Part shown: positions 37,441 through 46,500 of the stretch, piece by piece | Position numbering within the stretch: position 1 is the first letter of the stretch | Layout: each line of letters begins with the position of its first letter | Origin: Gemmatimonadaceae bacterium | Lineage (GTDB): Bacteria > Gemmatimonadota > Gemmatimonadetes > Gemmatimonadales > Gemmatimonadaceae | DNA: 57,994 nt | NCBI GenBank assembly: GCA_025450035.1 | Contig: JANWIF010000035.1 | Location: 1 to 57,994 of the forward strand | Reading direction: 5' to 3' | Program-made: the position numbers and the translations under genes | Notes under the pieces: model-generated | The model's input: the letters and a program-made list of their open reading frames with translations, nothing else | What the model was told of the DNA's origin: nothing | Databases searched by the model: none

Positions 37441-38707
37441 GCAATGCACGTACTCCCAGGCGTGGGGCACGTTCGAGGAAACGCGGTACGATGCGCTTGG
37501 CCGGCGAATACTTGTCCGCTCACGCCGCGATTCGTCCGGCGTGGCGGACGGCACCATCACGCGCTTCGTGTGGGACGGCAGCCAAGTCCTGTGGGAGATC
37601 CACTATCCGGGCAACGATGCGGTGCTGGGAGACTCTCTCGAAGTCGACACGGCGTGGTACGGGGAGAGCTGTACGTGCACCTGTGTTCCACCGCAATGTG
37701 GGGGGAGCGGCAGCCACCTTTACGAGCCGTGGTACGGCCGGGCGGAATACATTCACGCGGGGGGGATGGATCAGCCGGTGGCCATCACCCGTCTGGTGTT
37801 TGGGATCGACAGCGTGGCGTTCCCCGACCTGGTGGTCTATCCCATGTACAACTGGAGGGGCGAGCCGGACGACGGAGGGTTGTTCTCGAACTCGAGCGCG
37901 ACGTACCTCTACCACGGCCAAACGGCAACCATCGTGTGGCCCGCGCGAAACGCCGCGGCGTACCGTCGCTACATCGCGCCCGGGGAGGCCCCGAGTTGGT
38001 TCGGCTCGCTGACCACGCTGGCGACGACCGATGCCGGCACGCAATATATGCGGAACCGGTACTACGATCCGGTCGCTGGGCGGTTCACCCAGGAAGACCC
38101 CTTGGGCCTCGCGGGAGGGCTCAACGCCTACGGGTTCGCCAGCGGGGACCCGATCAACTACTCCGATCCGTTCGGGTTGTGTGTTCCGAAATGGCTCTGC
38201 GATTTTTCGAGCAGCGCGAATGCAGGATATCACTACTACCTACGAACCTTAGGCCTGGAGAGTGGTTCTGCGGTAATCCCATCTGGCATCAGTTCTGTTC
38301 GCGGATTTGCCTTGGGCGAGCTCACCGCGGGACTCGTCATGGCCCTTCCGACAGCCCGCGCGTTTCCAGGCGGAGCTGCTGCAGCGGTTGACGCGGAAAC
38401 AGTCGGCACACGCTATATGGGCGCGGAGGAAGCCGCAGCGGTGGAGAGAGACGGAACCATTCCCGCGACCAATGCTCAGAATGAGCCCCGAGTAATCCAC
38501 TACACCACCGACGCTCCTACGGCATCGGCACAGGAAGCAATGGAGACGTATAAGCTTAAGCAGCCACCCACACACATGTGCCAGTTTCCCCTTTGCAATG
38601 TTCAGAACAGTGTGCCGCCGACGGGAACAGTTGCGCCCGGTGCAACGCAAGCTGCAACGTCATTACCGATCCGGGCACCCAACCCGCCCGTGCCCCTTAG
38701 GCCATGA
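37436..38707 (+). CDS. Orphan RHS-repeat C-terminal fragment with polymorphic toxin tip (possible ADP-ribosyltransferase fold)
   Basis: Only the last RHS/YD repeats are present: TRYDALGRRILVRSR, FVWDGSQVLWEI, then the hallmark core terminator (MRNRYYDPVAGRFTQEDPLG, NYSDPFGL) at about residues 200-245. There is no signal peptide, N-terminal domain or long YD array, so this is a displaced tip or truncated gene. The variable tip (about 250-423) has a hydrophobic helix and then TRYMGAEEAAAVERDGTIP, VIHYTTDAPTASAQEAMETY and PPTHMCQF. From memory this order resembles RHS toxin tips of the TreTu type, which ADP-ribosylate EF-Tu; that is a weak resemblance. The stop overlaps the next gene (ATGA), the usual toxin-immunity arrangement. 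Confidence 0.65.
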   Translation: MPQCTYSQAWGTFEETRYDALGRRILVRSRRDSSGVADGTITRFVWDGSQVLWEIHYPGNDAVLGDSLEVDTAWYGESCTCTCVPPQCGGSGSHLYEPWYGRAEYIHAGGMDQPVAITRLVFGIDSVAFPDLVVYPMYNWRGEPDDGGLFSNSSATYLYHGQTATIVWPARNAAAYRRYIAPGEAPSWFGSLTTLATTDAGTQYMRNRYYDPVAGRFTQEDPLGLAGGLNAYGFASGDPINYSDPFGLCVPKWLCDFSSSANAGYHYYLRTLGLESGSAVIPSGISSVRGFALGELTAGLVMALPTARAFPGGAAAAVDAETVGTRYMGAEEAAAVERDGTIPATNAQNEPRVIHYTTDAPTASAQEAMETYKLKQPPTHMCQFPLCNVQNSVPPTGTVAPGATQAATSLPIRAPNPPVPLRP

Positions 38708-39162
38708 GAGGGAGCATGTTTAGCATGCCACCGTCGCTGGAGATTCGGATTGTCGATCAGAACGGTGCGCCAGTTGCCGGTGCTCTCGTTTCTGTGAGAA
38801 CGTTTTATGAGGCTCAGTACTACTACGGCAATTTGCTTGGCCTAACGGATGAACAAGGGGTGGTTTGCCTAACTCGGAAGCAACTGCACCAAGATTTCGA
38901 GCGTGATCAGTTGATGTTCCCGATGGACTATAAAGTTGGCTTGGACGAGTGTGATCCGGAGATCGAGGTCCTTATCCGCGGAGGGGCTGAGTTCCGTCAA
39001 GCCAAGCACACGCTTGCCTCCAATAGCCTCGTGTCCGAAGACGTAAGATTACTGTACGATAGGGCTGTGAATGAGGGACTCGGTTCTGCTCGCAAACGCC
39101 TGGATACGCGTGATCACACATCCGGCGTTAGCGTGCAACTCACATCGGTGCGCGACGCGTGA
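38704..39162 (+). CDS. Candidate immunity protein for the 37436-38707 toxin tip
   Basis: The ATG overlaps the toxin stop (ATGA). The 152-residue product starts with a beta-sandwich-like segment, LEIRIVDQNGAPVAGALVSV followed by LGLTDEQGVVCLTRKQL. That is the carboxypeptidase-regulatory-like (transthyretin-like) pattern. The second half is charged and helical. No signal peptide is visible, so it should act in the cytosol. The immunity role is inferred from overlap with the toxin and from size; I do not recognise a named immunity family. Confidence 0.5.
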   Translation: MRGSMFSMPPSLEIRIVDQNGAPVAGALVSVRTFYEAQYYYGNLLGLTDEQGVVCLTRKQLHQDFERDQLMFPMDYKVGLDECDPEIEVLIRGGAEFRQAKHTLASNSLVSEDVRLLYDRAVNEGLGSARKRLDTRDHTSGVSVQLTSVRDA

Positions 39163-39344
39163 AGCAGCCGCTATTGCGACAGAGATTCCTCAGCGACGGA
39201 CCGCGCCTATTCGTTCGGGTTGCCGGGAACGTACACCTACACCCCAACCACCGGACGTCATCAGAGTTCGTTGAGCGAGGGCTTGAATAATGAACTGATC
39301 GATTTGTCCCGGTTCAGCGGGAATGTGACTCGTGGGGTACGTGT

Positions 39345-40253
39345 TCAATGCACATCGGGACGTGCTGGTCCTTCCTCGGTTAGGCTGTCCGTCCACTGCT
39401 GCCGGCGCCGCGCGCGGGCGGCTTCGAGCTTCTGATCGCGGGCCGCCCAGATCGCCTCGGCCCGGCCGGCAAGCAGGTCGGCTGGCGTGACGAAGCCGAT
39501 GGCGCTGTGGAGCCGCTGATGATTGTAATACTCGACAAACGCGGCCACCATGCGCCGTGCCGCGTCGAGCGAGTCGGGCGCCTTCGGGCGAATCGTAGTG
39601 ACCTTGAGCGTCTGGTGCCAGCGTTCGAGTTTGCCGTTCGACTGGGGGTAGTAGGGCGACGTGCGGACGTGCGTCATCCCCGCCAGCCGAATGAATTCCT
39701 TGAAGTCTTTCGCGATGCATTGCGGCCCGTTGTCCGAGATGATCCGCGGGTGGTCGTCGGGATAGCGTTCGCGCGCGCGTTGGATGACGGTCTCCACGTC
39801 GGCGGTGGTCATGCGCTCGCGGAGTTCCCAGTGGATGAGGAAACGCGTGGCCCCGTCGAGCAGGGAGTAGAGGTAGTCAAACGTGCCGGCGAGATTCACG
39901 TACGTTATGTCCACATGCCAGTGCTCGTGCGCGCGGAGCGGCTGCACGAAGCCGGTGCCCTTGCGCGAGGGGCGGTGGTTCCAGCGATCGAGCACGCCCG
40001 CGGCGCGCAACACCCGATAGACCGTCGCCGGGCTCACCGCGACCACATCGGCGTCGAGCATTATGAACGTCAGGCAGCGATAGCCTTCCGGCGCGTGCGT
40101 GTCGTAGTAGTCGAGCATCGCCTGGCGCTCCGCGGGCGTGAGCCAGTGATCGCGTGGCATCTGGCCGTTGTGGGTGTTCACGCGCCCGTACCGCGCCGTC
40201 CAGCGATAGAACTGGGTCGGCTGCACGCCCAAGTGGCCGAGCACCCAGCGCAT
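39345..40253 (-). CDS. IS3-family transposase OrfB (DDE domain)
   Basis: The product has the retroviral-integrase-type core: HVDITYVNLAGTFDY with the first Asp, IISDNGPQCIAKDF with the second and SNGKLERWHQTLK with the Glu, plus the HLHSAIGF-like end (NHQRLHSAIGFVTPADLL). The N-terminal HTH-like region (LGVQPTQFYRWTARYG) follows the listed start. Homology continues upstream of this ATG in the same frame (LRQRWVPPDLRDTVIDFART) to about 40335, so OrfB is probably made as a fusion with OrfA through a frameshift at the A7 run (40350-40356), or the copy is a frameshifted single gene. Confidence 0.88.
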   Translation of the reverse strand: MRWVLGHLGVQPTQFYRWTARYGRVNTHNGQMPRDHWLTPAERQAMLDYYDTHAPEGYRCLTFIMLDADVVAVSPATVYRVLRAAGVLDRWNHRPSRKGTGFVQPLRAHEHWHVDITYVNLAGTFDYLYSLLDGATRFLIHWELRERMTTADVETVIQRARERYPDDHPRIISDNGPQCIAKDFKEFIRLAGMTHVRTSPYYPQSNGKLERWHQTLKVTTIRPKAPDSLDAARRMVAAFVEYYNHQRLHSAIGFVTPADLLAGRAEAIWAARDQKLEAARARRRQQWTDSLTEEGPARPDVH

Positions 40254-40345
40254 CGGGAGCTCGGTGCGGGTGCTGAACGTCCGGGCGAAATCGATGACCG
40301 TATCGCGGAGATCGGGCGGTACCCATCGCTGTCTCAGCTCTCCCC

Positions 40346-40677
40346 AAGCTTTTTTTCAAGGCGAGATATTCCTCGGAGACCTCGGCGATGACGGCGTCCT
40401 TCTTCGCCAGCTTGGCTTCGAGCGCGGCGACCCGCGCGCGATCCGTCGCGGCGGTCTGCGACTCGCCCCGGCGCGTCCGCCCATCCTGCAAGGCGGCTCT
40501 CAGGTGCTCCAGCGCTTGCCACTGCCAGAGATAGAACAGCGTGGGTTGGATGTGGTACGCATCGCAGAGGTCCGACACCGGGATCTTGTACACCAGATGC
40601 CGCCGCAGGATCGTCGCCTTCTCCTCTGGCGTGAACGACCGCCGATGCGCTCCGTTCCGTCCAGGCTCTCGACTCAT
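40346..40677 (-). CDS. IS3-family transposase OrfA (HTH and coiled coil)
   Basis: The ATG at 40677 (MSREPGRNGAHRRSFTPEEK) opens a 110-residue region with the IS3 OrfA HTH (ATILRRHLVYKIPVSDLCDA, then IQPTLFYLWQW). It continues into a leucine-zipper-like coiled coil (ARVAALEAKLAKKDAVIAEV, SEEYLALKK). The reading frame stays open beyond 40346, but family resemblance ends at the poly-A run where OrfB sequence takes over in another frame. OrfA binds the IS ends and helps control transposition. Confidence 0.75.
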
Positions 40678-40900
40678 CGACTCCTCCGTGGTCCCACTGC
40701 ATGATGTGGGGCCGGTAGGAGTCACATTTCAACTGAGGCGGAACAGTGGCGCGGGTACCTTTCTCGACCAGCTAGTGGAACAGAGCGTAGTGGAAACAGG
40801 AAGGGCCTTTTCGGCTCCGTGGGGCACTATCTACTTCCCTGATGAAAGCTGGAACTATCCCCTCTTTGATCACGAATTCTTTCACCGAGCTCTTGTCAAG

Positions 40901-42250
40901 AAGTGTGTAAATGGCGTCAGGCGGCGCGCCGTGTTCGGGTTGGGGTGACGGTGCAGATGCCGTCGTGAAATACGGCGCCATCGTACACCGCGGTACAAAG
41001 GTGCGGGGCGTTCAGTTTCCGAAAATGTTGTTCGACGACGAGCAGAGTTTTCCAGATGAGCGTCGTCGCGTTGTCGACTTTCTTGAAGCGCTTCGCGGCC
41101 GACGTGCGGAGGCGCACTGCCGCGAACGGGGATTCAATGACGTTCGTCGTGCGGAGATGCTTCCAGTGTTCTTGGGGAAACGCGTAGTACGCGACCAAGC
41201 GGTCCCAGTCGCGCTCGAGGCAGGCGACCGCTTTGGGAAACACGCGGCAGTACGTGCGCGCCAACGTGTCGCGCAGCTTGGTCGCCTGGCGCAGGGTCTC
41301 GGCGTTCGCGATCTGCTGGAGCTGCACGGTGACTTCCGCCTGCCGTTTGCGCGGCACCGAATCGAGCACGTTCCGCATCTTGTGATTCCAGCACCGCTGC
41401 TCGGCACTCGTCGGGTAGATCGCCGCCAGCGCGCCCCAGATCCCGAGATGGCCGTCGGCAATCGTGAGTTTCGGCGCGCCCAGCCCGCGCGCTTTCAACT
41501 CGCGGAGCATCGCCGTCCAACTCGCGGCCGATTCGCGCTCGCCACTCGTGACCGCGCGCACATGCTTCCGCCCCTCGGCATCCGCGCCGATCCGGACCAG
41601 GAGCGCGGCCTTGCTGTCCTCGAGCCCGGCTTTCACGTACACGCCATCGGCCCACAGATAGACCAGCGTGATGTCGCTCAGATCGCGCTGCTGCCACGCG
41701 GCATATTGCGCCTGCCACGCCGCTTTCAACCGCACGAGCGAACTCGCACTCAGCGGCGCCGCGTCGCCCAAAAGCCCGCGCAGCGCGAGTTCGAAATCGC
41801 CGAGCGCCAGTCCGTGCAAATACAGCTCCGGCAAGAGCGCGCTCACTTCGGGCGTGCGCCGCTGAAAGAGCGGCAGCAGGCGACTGACAAAGCGCTCCTC
41901 GAGATCGCGCACCCGCGGCCGTCGCACCGTGATCGTCCCATGCATTAACGCGAGCTGGCGCGGCTTCCCGCGGCCATTGCGCGCACCGGCTGGCGGGTCC
42001 ACCGCGCTCCGGCGCGCCGACTTCTCCCGGCCCAACCGCTCGGTCACCTCATCCTCCAACAGCCGCTGAATGAATTCCTGGACATGGGTCCGGGCGAACG
42101 ATTCCAACGTGTCCCACGTCGCGCTTGACGCGGCCGGCTCTTGCATCATCTTCTGCATTGGCGGTGGCTCCTTTTCGTGGCCGGGATTTTCCCGGCGGGT
42201 GATGGTCTCACCCGAGAAGGTGTCACCGCCTTTCGCTCATTTCCACACTT
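40901..42250 (-). mobile_element. Complete IS256-family insertion sequence (copy A), 1,350 bp
   Basis: The ends are inverted repeats: AAGTGTGTAAATGGCGTCAG at 40901 and, read inward from 42250, AAGTGTGGAAATGAGCGAAA, both followed by GGCGG. One transposase gene fills the element. No identical 8-9 bp flanking repeats are seen, so the flanks may have been rearranged. The element splits the second toxin tip. Confidence 0.85.
40917..42158 (-). CDS. IS256-family (Mutator-type) transposase, full length
   Basis: The 413-residue protein is of normal family length and has an AAGGAG ribosome-binding site before the ATG at 42158. The N-terminal DNA-binding part includes EDEVTERLGREKSARRS. The catalytic triad is visible in VYLWADGVYVKAG (Asp), LTIADGHLGIWGAL (Asp) and TNVIESPFAAVRLR (Glu), with the C/H region QRCWNHKMRNVLD between the last two. 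It moves the element by copy-out-paste-in. It looks intact and may be active; a truncated relative lies 0.7 kb downstream in inverted orientation. Confidence 0.93.
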   Translation of the reverse strand: MQKMMQEPAASSATWDTLESFARTHVQEFIQRLLEDEVTERLGREKSARRSAVDPPAGARNGRGKPRQLALMHGTITVRRPRVRDLEERFVSRLLPLFQRRTPEVSALLPELYLHGLALGDFELALRGLLGDAAPLSASSLVRLKAAWQAQYAAWQQRDLSDITLVYLWADGVYVKAGLEDSKAALLVRIGADAEGRKHVRAVTSGERESAASWTAMLRELKARGLGAPKLTIADGHLGIWGALAAIYPTSAEQRCWNHKMRNVLDSVPRKRQAEVTVQLQQIANAETLRQATKLRDTLARTYCRVFPKAVACLERDWDRLVAYYAFPQEHWKHLRTTNVIESPFAAVRLRTSAAKRFKKVDNATTLIWKTLLVVEQHFRKLNAPHLCTAVYDGAVFHDGICTVTPTRTRRAA

Positions 42251-42522
42251 TTAGAAAATAGCTCCTTTCACCAGTTGCAGTGGAGTGCTGATCCTCTTGG
42301 GATGTTTTTTAATGAAGGGATTGACCAGGGGCTATATTCACTCGACATAACGAGCGTCTATGATCTCCCGTCGAATCTGTCAGGCAACGATTTTCCTTTC
42401 GATAATCCGGAACAGCAAGCGGTACTATTTTCAATGTGCGTAGCCAACAGAGCGTGCACGGGCGTGCCAGCTCCTTTGAATACCATATCAATTGCGACTG
42501 TACCTGCGCCGCTGGGGCAACG

Positions 42523-42978
42523 ATGAAGCGGCGTGTCGTCGTGTGCCTGGCACTAATCGTTTTGCTGGGAGTGGGGGCCTGTGATCAGTTAGTCGACGTT
42601 TCGTTGGCAACTGACGCCACACCTTCGCGACTAGACTTTACCATCGCCCAACGCGGGACTCATGGTCGACCAGTCGATGAGTTGCGTATGGTGTGGGTGC
42701 ACCGTTGCGCGAGCAATCCCGGACCGCCGATCTGGCAGATCAATACGGCTAGGCACAATTCCGTCGCCGACTTCACCTATGGCGAGACCCCCGCTGGGTG
42801 GTCGACGTATAGGACGGCCGAGAGTCTGACACCTGGCTGCTATTACATCCACGCTCAAGGTGCCGGAATCATGGGCTCTCGCTTTTTCGACGTCGACTCG
42901 ATGGGACGCGTCGTTCTCAAGAATATGAACGCTTCGCGCCCTGCGCGCGATACCGGCATGCCTATCACTCCGAGGTAG
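42523..42978 (+). CDS. Small lipoprotein, candidate immunity protein of the second toxin
   Basis: The ATG overlaps the stop of the split toxin (ATGA). The N-terminus MKRRVVVCLALIVLLGVGAC is a signal peptide with lipobox VGAC (Cys 20), so the 151-residue product is a lipid-anchored periplasmic protein. The mature part is beta-rich (RLDFTIAQRGTHGR, ELRMVWVHRCASN) with no known motif. Lipoprotein immunity proteins are known against toxins acting in the periplasm, which would fit a protease or envelope-acting toxin. The role is inferred from position. It is boxed in by two IS256 ends. Confidence 0.5.
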   Translation: MKRRVVVCLALIVLLGVGACDQLVDVSLATDATPSRLDFTIAQRGTHGRPVDELRMVWVHRCASNPGPPIWQINTARHNSVADFTYGETPAGWSTYRTAESLTPGCYYIHAQGAGIMGSRFFDVDSMGRVVLKNMNASRPARDTGMPITPR

Positions 42979-42985
42979 TTTCGAA

Positions 42986-43576
42986 AAGTGTGGAAATAGC
43001 AGGAAGGCGGTGACACCTTCTCGGGTGAAAGCAATCACCCGCCGGGAGAATCCCGGCAACGAGAAGGAGCCACCGCCCAATGCAGAAGATCACGAAAACG
43101 ACGTCGGAGTCAAGAGACGCCGGCCCACTATGGGAGACGTTGGAGCAGTACGAGCGGGGGGAGATTCAGCGGTTCGTCCAGCGCCCGTTGGAAGAGGAAG
43201 TGGAGGCGCCGTTGGGGCGCGCGAAGAGTGAGCGCCGCCACGACGCCACGCCCCCGGGGTTTCGGAATGGCCATGGGAAACCGCGGCAGCTCGCGCTGAT
43301 GAATGGGACGATCACCCTCCAGCGGCCCCGGGTCCGCGACCTGGAGGAGCGCTTTGTGAGTCGCGTGTTGCCGCTGTTCAAGCGGCGGACGGAGGCCGTG
43401 TCGGGCCGGTTGCCGGAGCTCTATCTGCACGGGTTGGCGCTCGGCGATTTCGAGTTGGCGTTGCGCGGGCTGTTAGGCGAGGCGGCGCCGTTGAGCGAGA
43501 GTTCGATTCTGCGGTTCAAGGCCGCATGGCAGGCGCAGTACGACGCGTGGCGCCAACGCCGCGCCGCGCGAGCCGT
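42986..43576 (+). mobile_element. Truncated IS256-family element (copy B), 5' part only
   Basis: The left end AAGTGTGGAAATAGCAGGAA followed by GGCGGTGACACCTTCTCGGG is nearly the same as the 42250 end of copy A, in opposite orientation. The transposase gene is cut near 43560-43576 and RHS sequence follows directly. No right end is present. Confidence 0.8.
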
Positions 43577-43586
43577 AAGGTGCTAA
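43080..43586 (+). pseudogene. N-terminal third of an IS256-family transposase
   Basis: Residues 1-160 align with the copy A transposase (GKPRQLALMNGTITLQRPRV, LPELYLHGLALGDFELALRG and KAAWQAQYDAW) but with many changes, so it is a different subtype rather than a recent duplicate. The catalytic domain is missing; the frame stops a few codons after the junction. A good RBS (GAGAAGGAG) precedes the ATG. Confidence 0.85.
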
Positions 43587-46500
43587 CGGGTTGCAGCGGC
43601 TCCAACATGACGATCACGCCATGCACATCGTTCGCAACCGTCGCGCCTTCGACCCAAGCGTACCGGGTATACACGGTCCAAAACAACGGCGTTCGAGATG
43701 TCGTCGCCTCGACCGGTTGTAGCATTTCGGGCGCGATCAGTTCGTGCTCCGCGTCACCCTCCAGCATCACCGTTACGAAGCTCGGTGGGTACGCAAACTT
43801 CACGGTTACGTACACGACGAGCAGCAGCGGCGTGAGCGGTGTCGTCAACGGTACCGTCCCGGGGTGGGGGCTGTCCGCGCAGATCAACGTCACGGTGCAG
43901 TACTTTACCGTGAGCACGGCGTTCAACAACAACGACGACCAAGATGTGAGTTTGTGTGAGGCCTCGTGTTTCGCCGCGTCGTACGCGCAAAGCACGGTCC
44001 CGAGTTTTTCGCTGGACGCGCCTCGCAACGTGACGCTCTTGTATCAGGGAGACCGTGTCGCCGTTCGGCCGTTCGTGTACGCCGACGTTTCGCCCGCAAC
44101 CGGGCCGACCCCGCAGCAGTACTGGCTCCAGGCGAGGGTGAACGGCTCGCTCGTCACGTTCGTGAATGGAGAGCAGACCCTTCACTTCTCGGCCAGTAGC
44201 TCACCGATGCGACTCGCCGGCCAATTCGACGCGAGCTATCTCTCCGGCGGCACGGGCATGTATCCGTTTCAGGTCATCGTCACGGCGCAGTATTCGACGT
44301 TCAATGCGCAGCAGATCGACAGTAGCAGCAAGTTGATGGTGATCAACGAGCGGACGTCGCCGATCGCCCGCGGGTGGACCGTGGCGGGCCTGGAACGGCT
44401 GTACATCCAGAGCGACAGCTCCGCACTCATTACGGATGGCAACGGTTCCGGCGTGTACTTCACGTCGTGCGGCTCCGCGTGTTTCGTCACGCCGACTGGC
44501 GACTTCAGCACGCTGGTTGGCAACTCGGGTGGGGGGTACACCCGATCGTATGTGGATTCCACGAAAGAGGCGTTTAATACCGTCGGGCAACTGATAGCGG
44601 TGACGGATGCCAACCTCGATACCGTTGCCTCCACGTACGACAGCCTTGGCCGATTGATCGGCGTGAGCGATCCCTACCGCACGGTCGTGCTGCACTGCTC
44701 CGACGCGCCGAGCGAGGACACGTTGCACGAGGGCATCGCCCTCACGTATAACGCCTATGGGCTTGATTCCATAGTCGACATCTGTCCTAACGTGCTGCTC
44801 AGCCCCAACTGCCGACGAACGATCATCTCCGTCGGGTCCGATTCCACGCTCCAGGCGATTGAAGATCCGGACAGCATCAGCACGAACTTTCGTTACGATG
44901 CGCGCCGACGCCTGAGTGCGGTGGTCGACAGGCGAGGCGATTCGACACGGTTTATCTATCGCAGCGACTCGTCGTGGAAGCTGGATTCCCTCGTACTACC
45001 CGCCGTTCCGGTAGACGCCGGCGGCGGAACGACCACGATGCAGTCACCGGCGTTTGCGCTGGCCGCATGGCAGGTCGCGGGCGTGCCGATGACGAGCACC
45101 GCGGGGTCACCCGCGACGCCAGTGGCAACGAGTGCGCCCAGTGACACCGTCATCGATCCGGAAGGGCACGTCACGCGGTCCACCGTGGATCGATGGGGGG
45201 AGGCGCTGACGATCACTGATGCGCTTGGCGGCATAACGCAGATTACGCGCAGCGGCATTCTTCCAACGACCGTTCAGCATACGGGAGGTGGGATCGACAG
45301 CGCACGATATCAGAACGGCCTCGTCGTCTGGGCCCGGCCTACTGGCCGAGACTCAACGAGTCTCCGATATGGGAGCGGTTTTGGAGCCCCAGACAGCGTG
45401 TGGGGTCCGAGCCAAGTTGCCGAGCGAATATTTCTCGATGCGCGCGGCAACATGACACGGATCCGCTATGCGGGCCGAGATTCGGACACGGTGGCCTACT
45501 ATCCGGATTCTCGCGGCCGCGACACCATGATCGTCGATGCGCTGGGACATGTGACGAAGAACACTACGACGCCGGCTCCGGCAACTTGGCGTCGGTGACA
45601 TTTCCTAACGGCGGTTATACGACGGGCGTGTTTGATAGGTACGGGCGCGATTCGCTGAGCCCGCGAGGCGGGAGAACCGTACATGCAGTACACCTATGAT
45701 CCAATGAATCGGCTGACGAAACGCTTCACCCTCGGCCAGAACGACACGATTACGCTGAGCTATGATCCAAGGTTTCTCGACCGCATGCGCGATGCAAAAG
45801 GTCAGGTGTTCCGTACGCAGAGCGATGCGTCAGGGTTGGTCGACACGGTATTTGACCCGGCCGACACTGCGCAGCGATTCACCTCATATCGCTATAACCG
45901 AGACGGCATGCTGACAAGCTGGACGAATCGCCGAGGCCAGCGAGTGGACTTGACCTATGACGCGCTCCACCGACCACTCCTCAAGCGCGGCGTCAACACC
46001 TCATCGGACAGCATATTCTATTCGAGTGATCGGCGAGTCCTCGTCGGTGCGAATAGCGTGTCACGCGATTCCATATTCGTTGCGCCATCATCTTGGGTCG
46101 ACTCGGTTGTGACCCGCTTCGCGAGTGGGAAGCGGTTTCGTTACTTCTACGGGCACAACAGCAATCTGATGCTCGACTCCATCGGGATCAGCAGTACGAC
46201 GAACATTGTGTTTCCCATGCAGCATCTCTCGTATGACACCAAGCTTCTCGCGCTCGACACCCTTCGGTTCGGAACGGATACGGTGAGCGTGTCCTACAAC
46301 AACGCGTTGCGAACTCAGACGGTTCGCTGGGGTGCCGGATTAAGCGAGACGCTGTTCTACACGACCGACGGGCAAGTCTTTCAAAGTTTTTTCAGCACGC
46401 CGGTCATCGATTCGGCGATCTGGCGCGCGTACAGCAGGGATTCGGCCGGACGCATCGCGAGCATGACAACGATGGACCGTGACTCCCTTCTGTTGGGCGG

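Larger units (their letters stand above)
39305..40745 (-). mobile_element. IS3-family insertion sequence, 1,441 bp
   Basis: Imperfect 26-bp terminal inverted repeats start with TGT: 39305-39330 (TGTCCCGGTTCAGCGG...) and the complement of 40720-40745 (TGTTCCGCCTCAGTTG...), both ending AATGTGACT. Inside lie orfA and orfB on the minus strand. No clear target duplication is visible (ATT left, GTG right). The element interrupts the second toxin tip in frame. Confidence 0.85.
39163..42526 (+). pseudogene. Second RHS-type toxin tip, split by an IS3 and an IS256 element
   Basis: Three pieces read in one frame once the two insertions are removed. Piece 1 (39163-39304) gives AYSFGLPGTYTYTPTTG and ends EGLNNELID. 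Piece 2 (40746-40900) gives GAGTFLDQLVEQSVVETG, then GTIYFPDESWNYPLFDHEFF and HRALVK. Piece 3 (42251-42526) gives SFHQLQWSADPLGMFFNEG and ends at a stop that overlaps the next gene (ATGA). The segment DHEFFHRALV contains HExxH, the zinc-protease motif, so a metallopeptidase toxin is possible but unproven. The module as it stands is inactive. No RHS core precedes it, so it too is a displaced tip. Confidence 0.5.

Noticed and set aside
37171-38391. 406-codon plus-strand frame overlapping the RHS tip
   Set aside because: Most of it is out of frame with clear RHS sequence; only its first part (37315-37440) might be a real fragment.
42281-42526. Independent small gene 42275-42526
   Set aside because: It begins with a weak TTG and its frame continues back to the IS256 end; it is better explained as the last piece of the split toxin.
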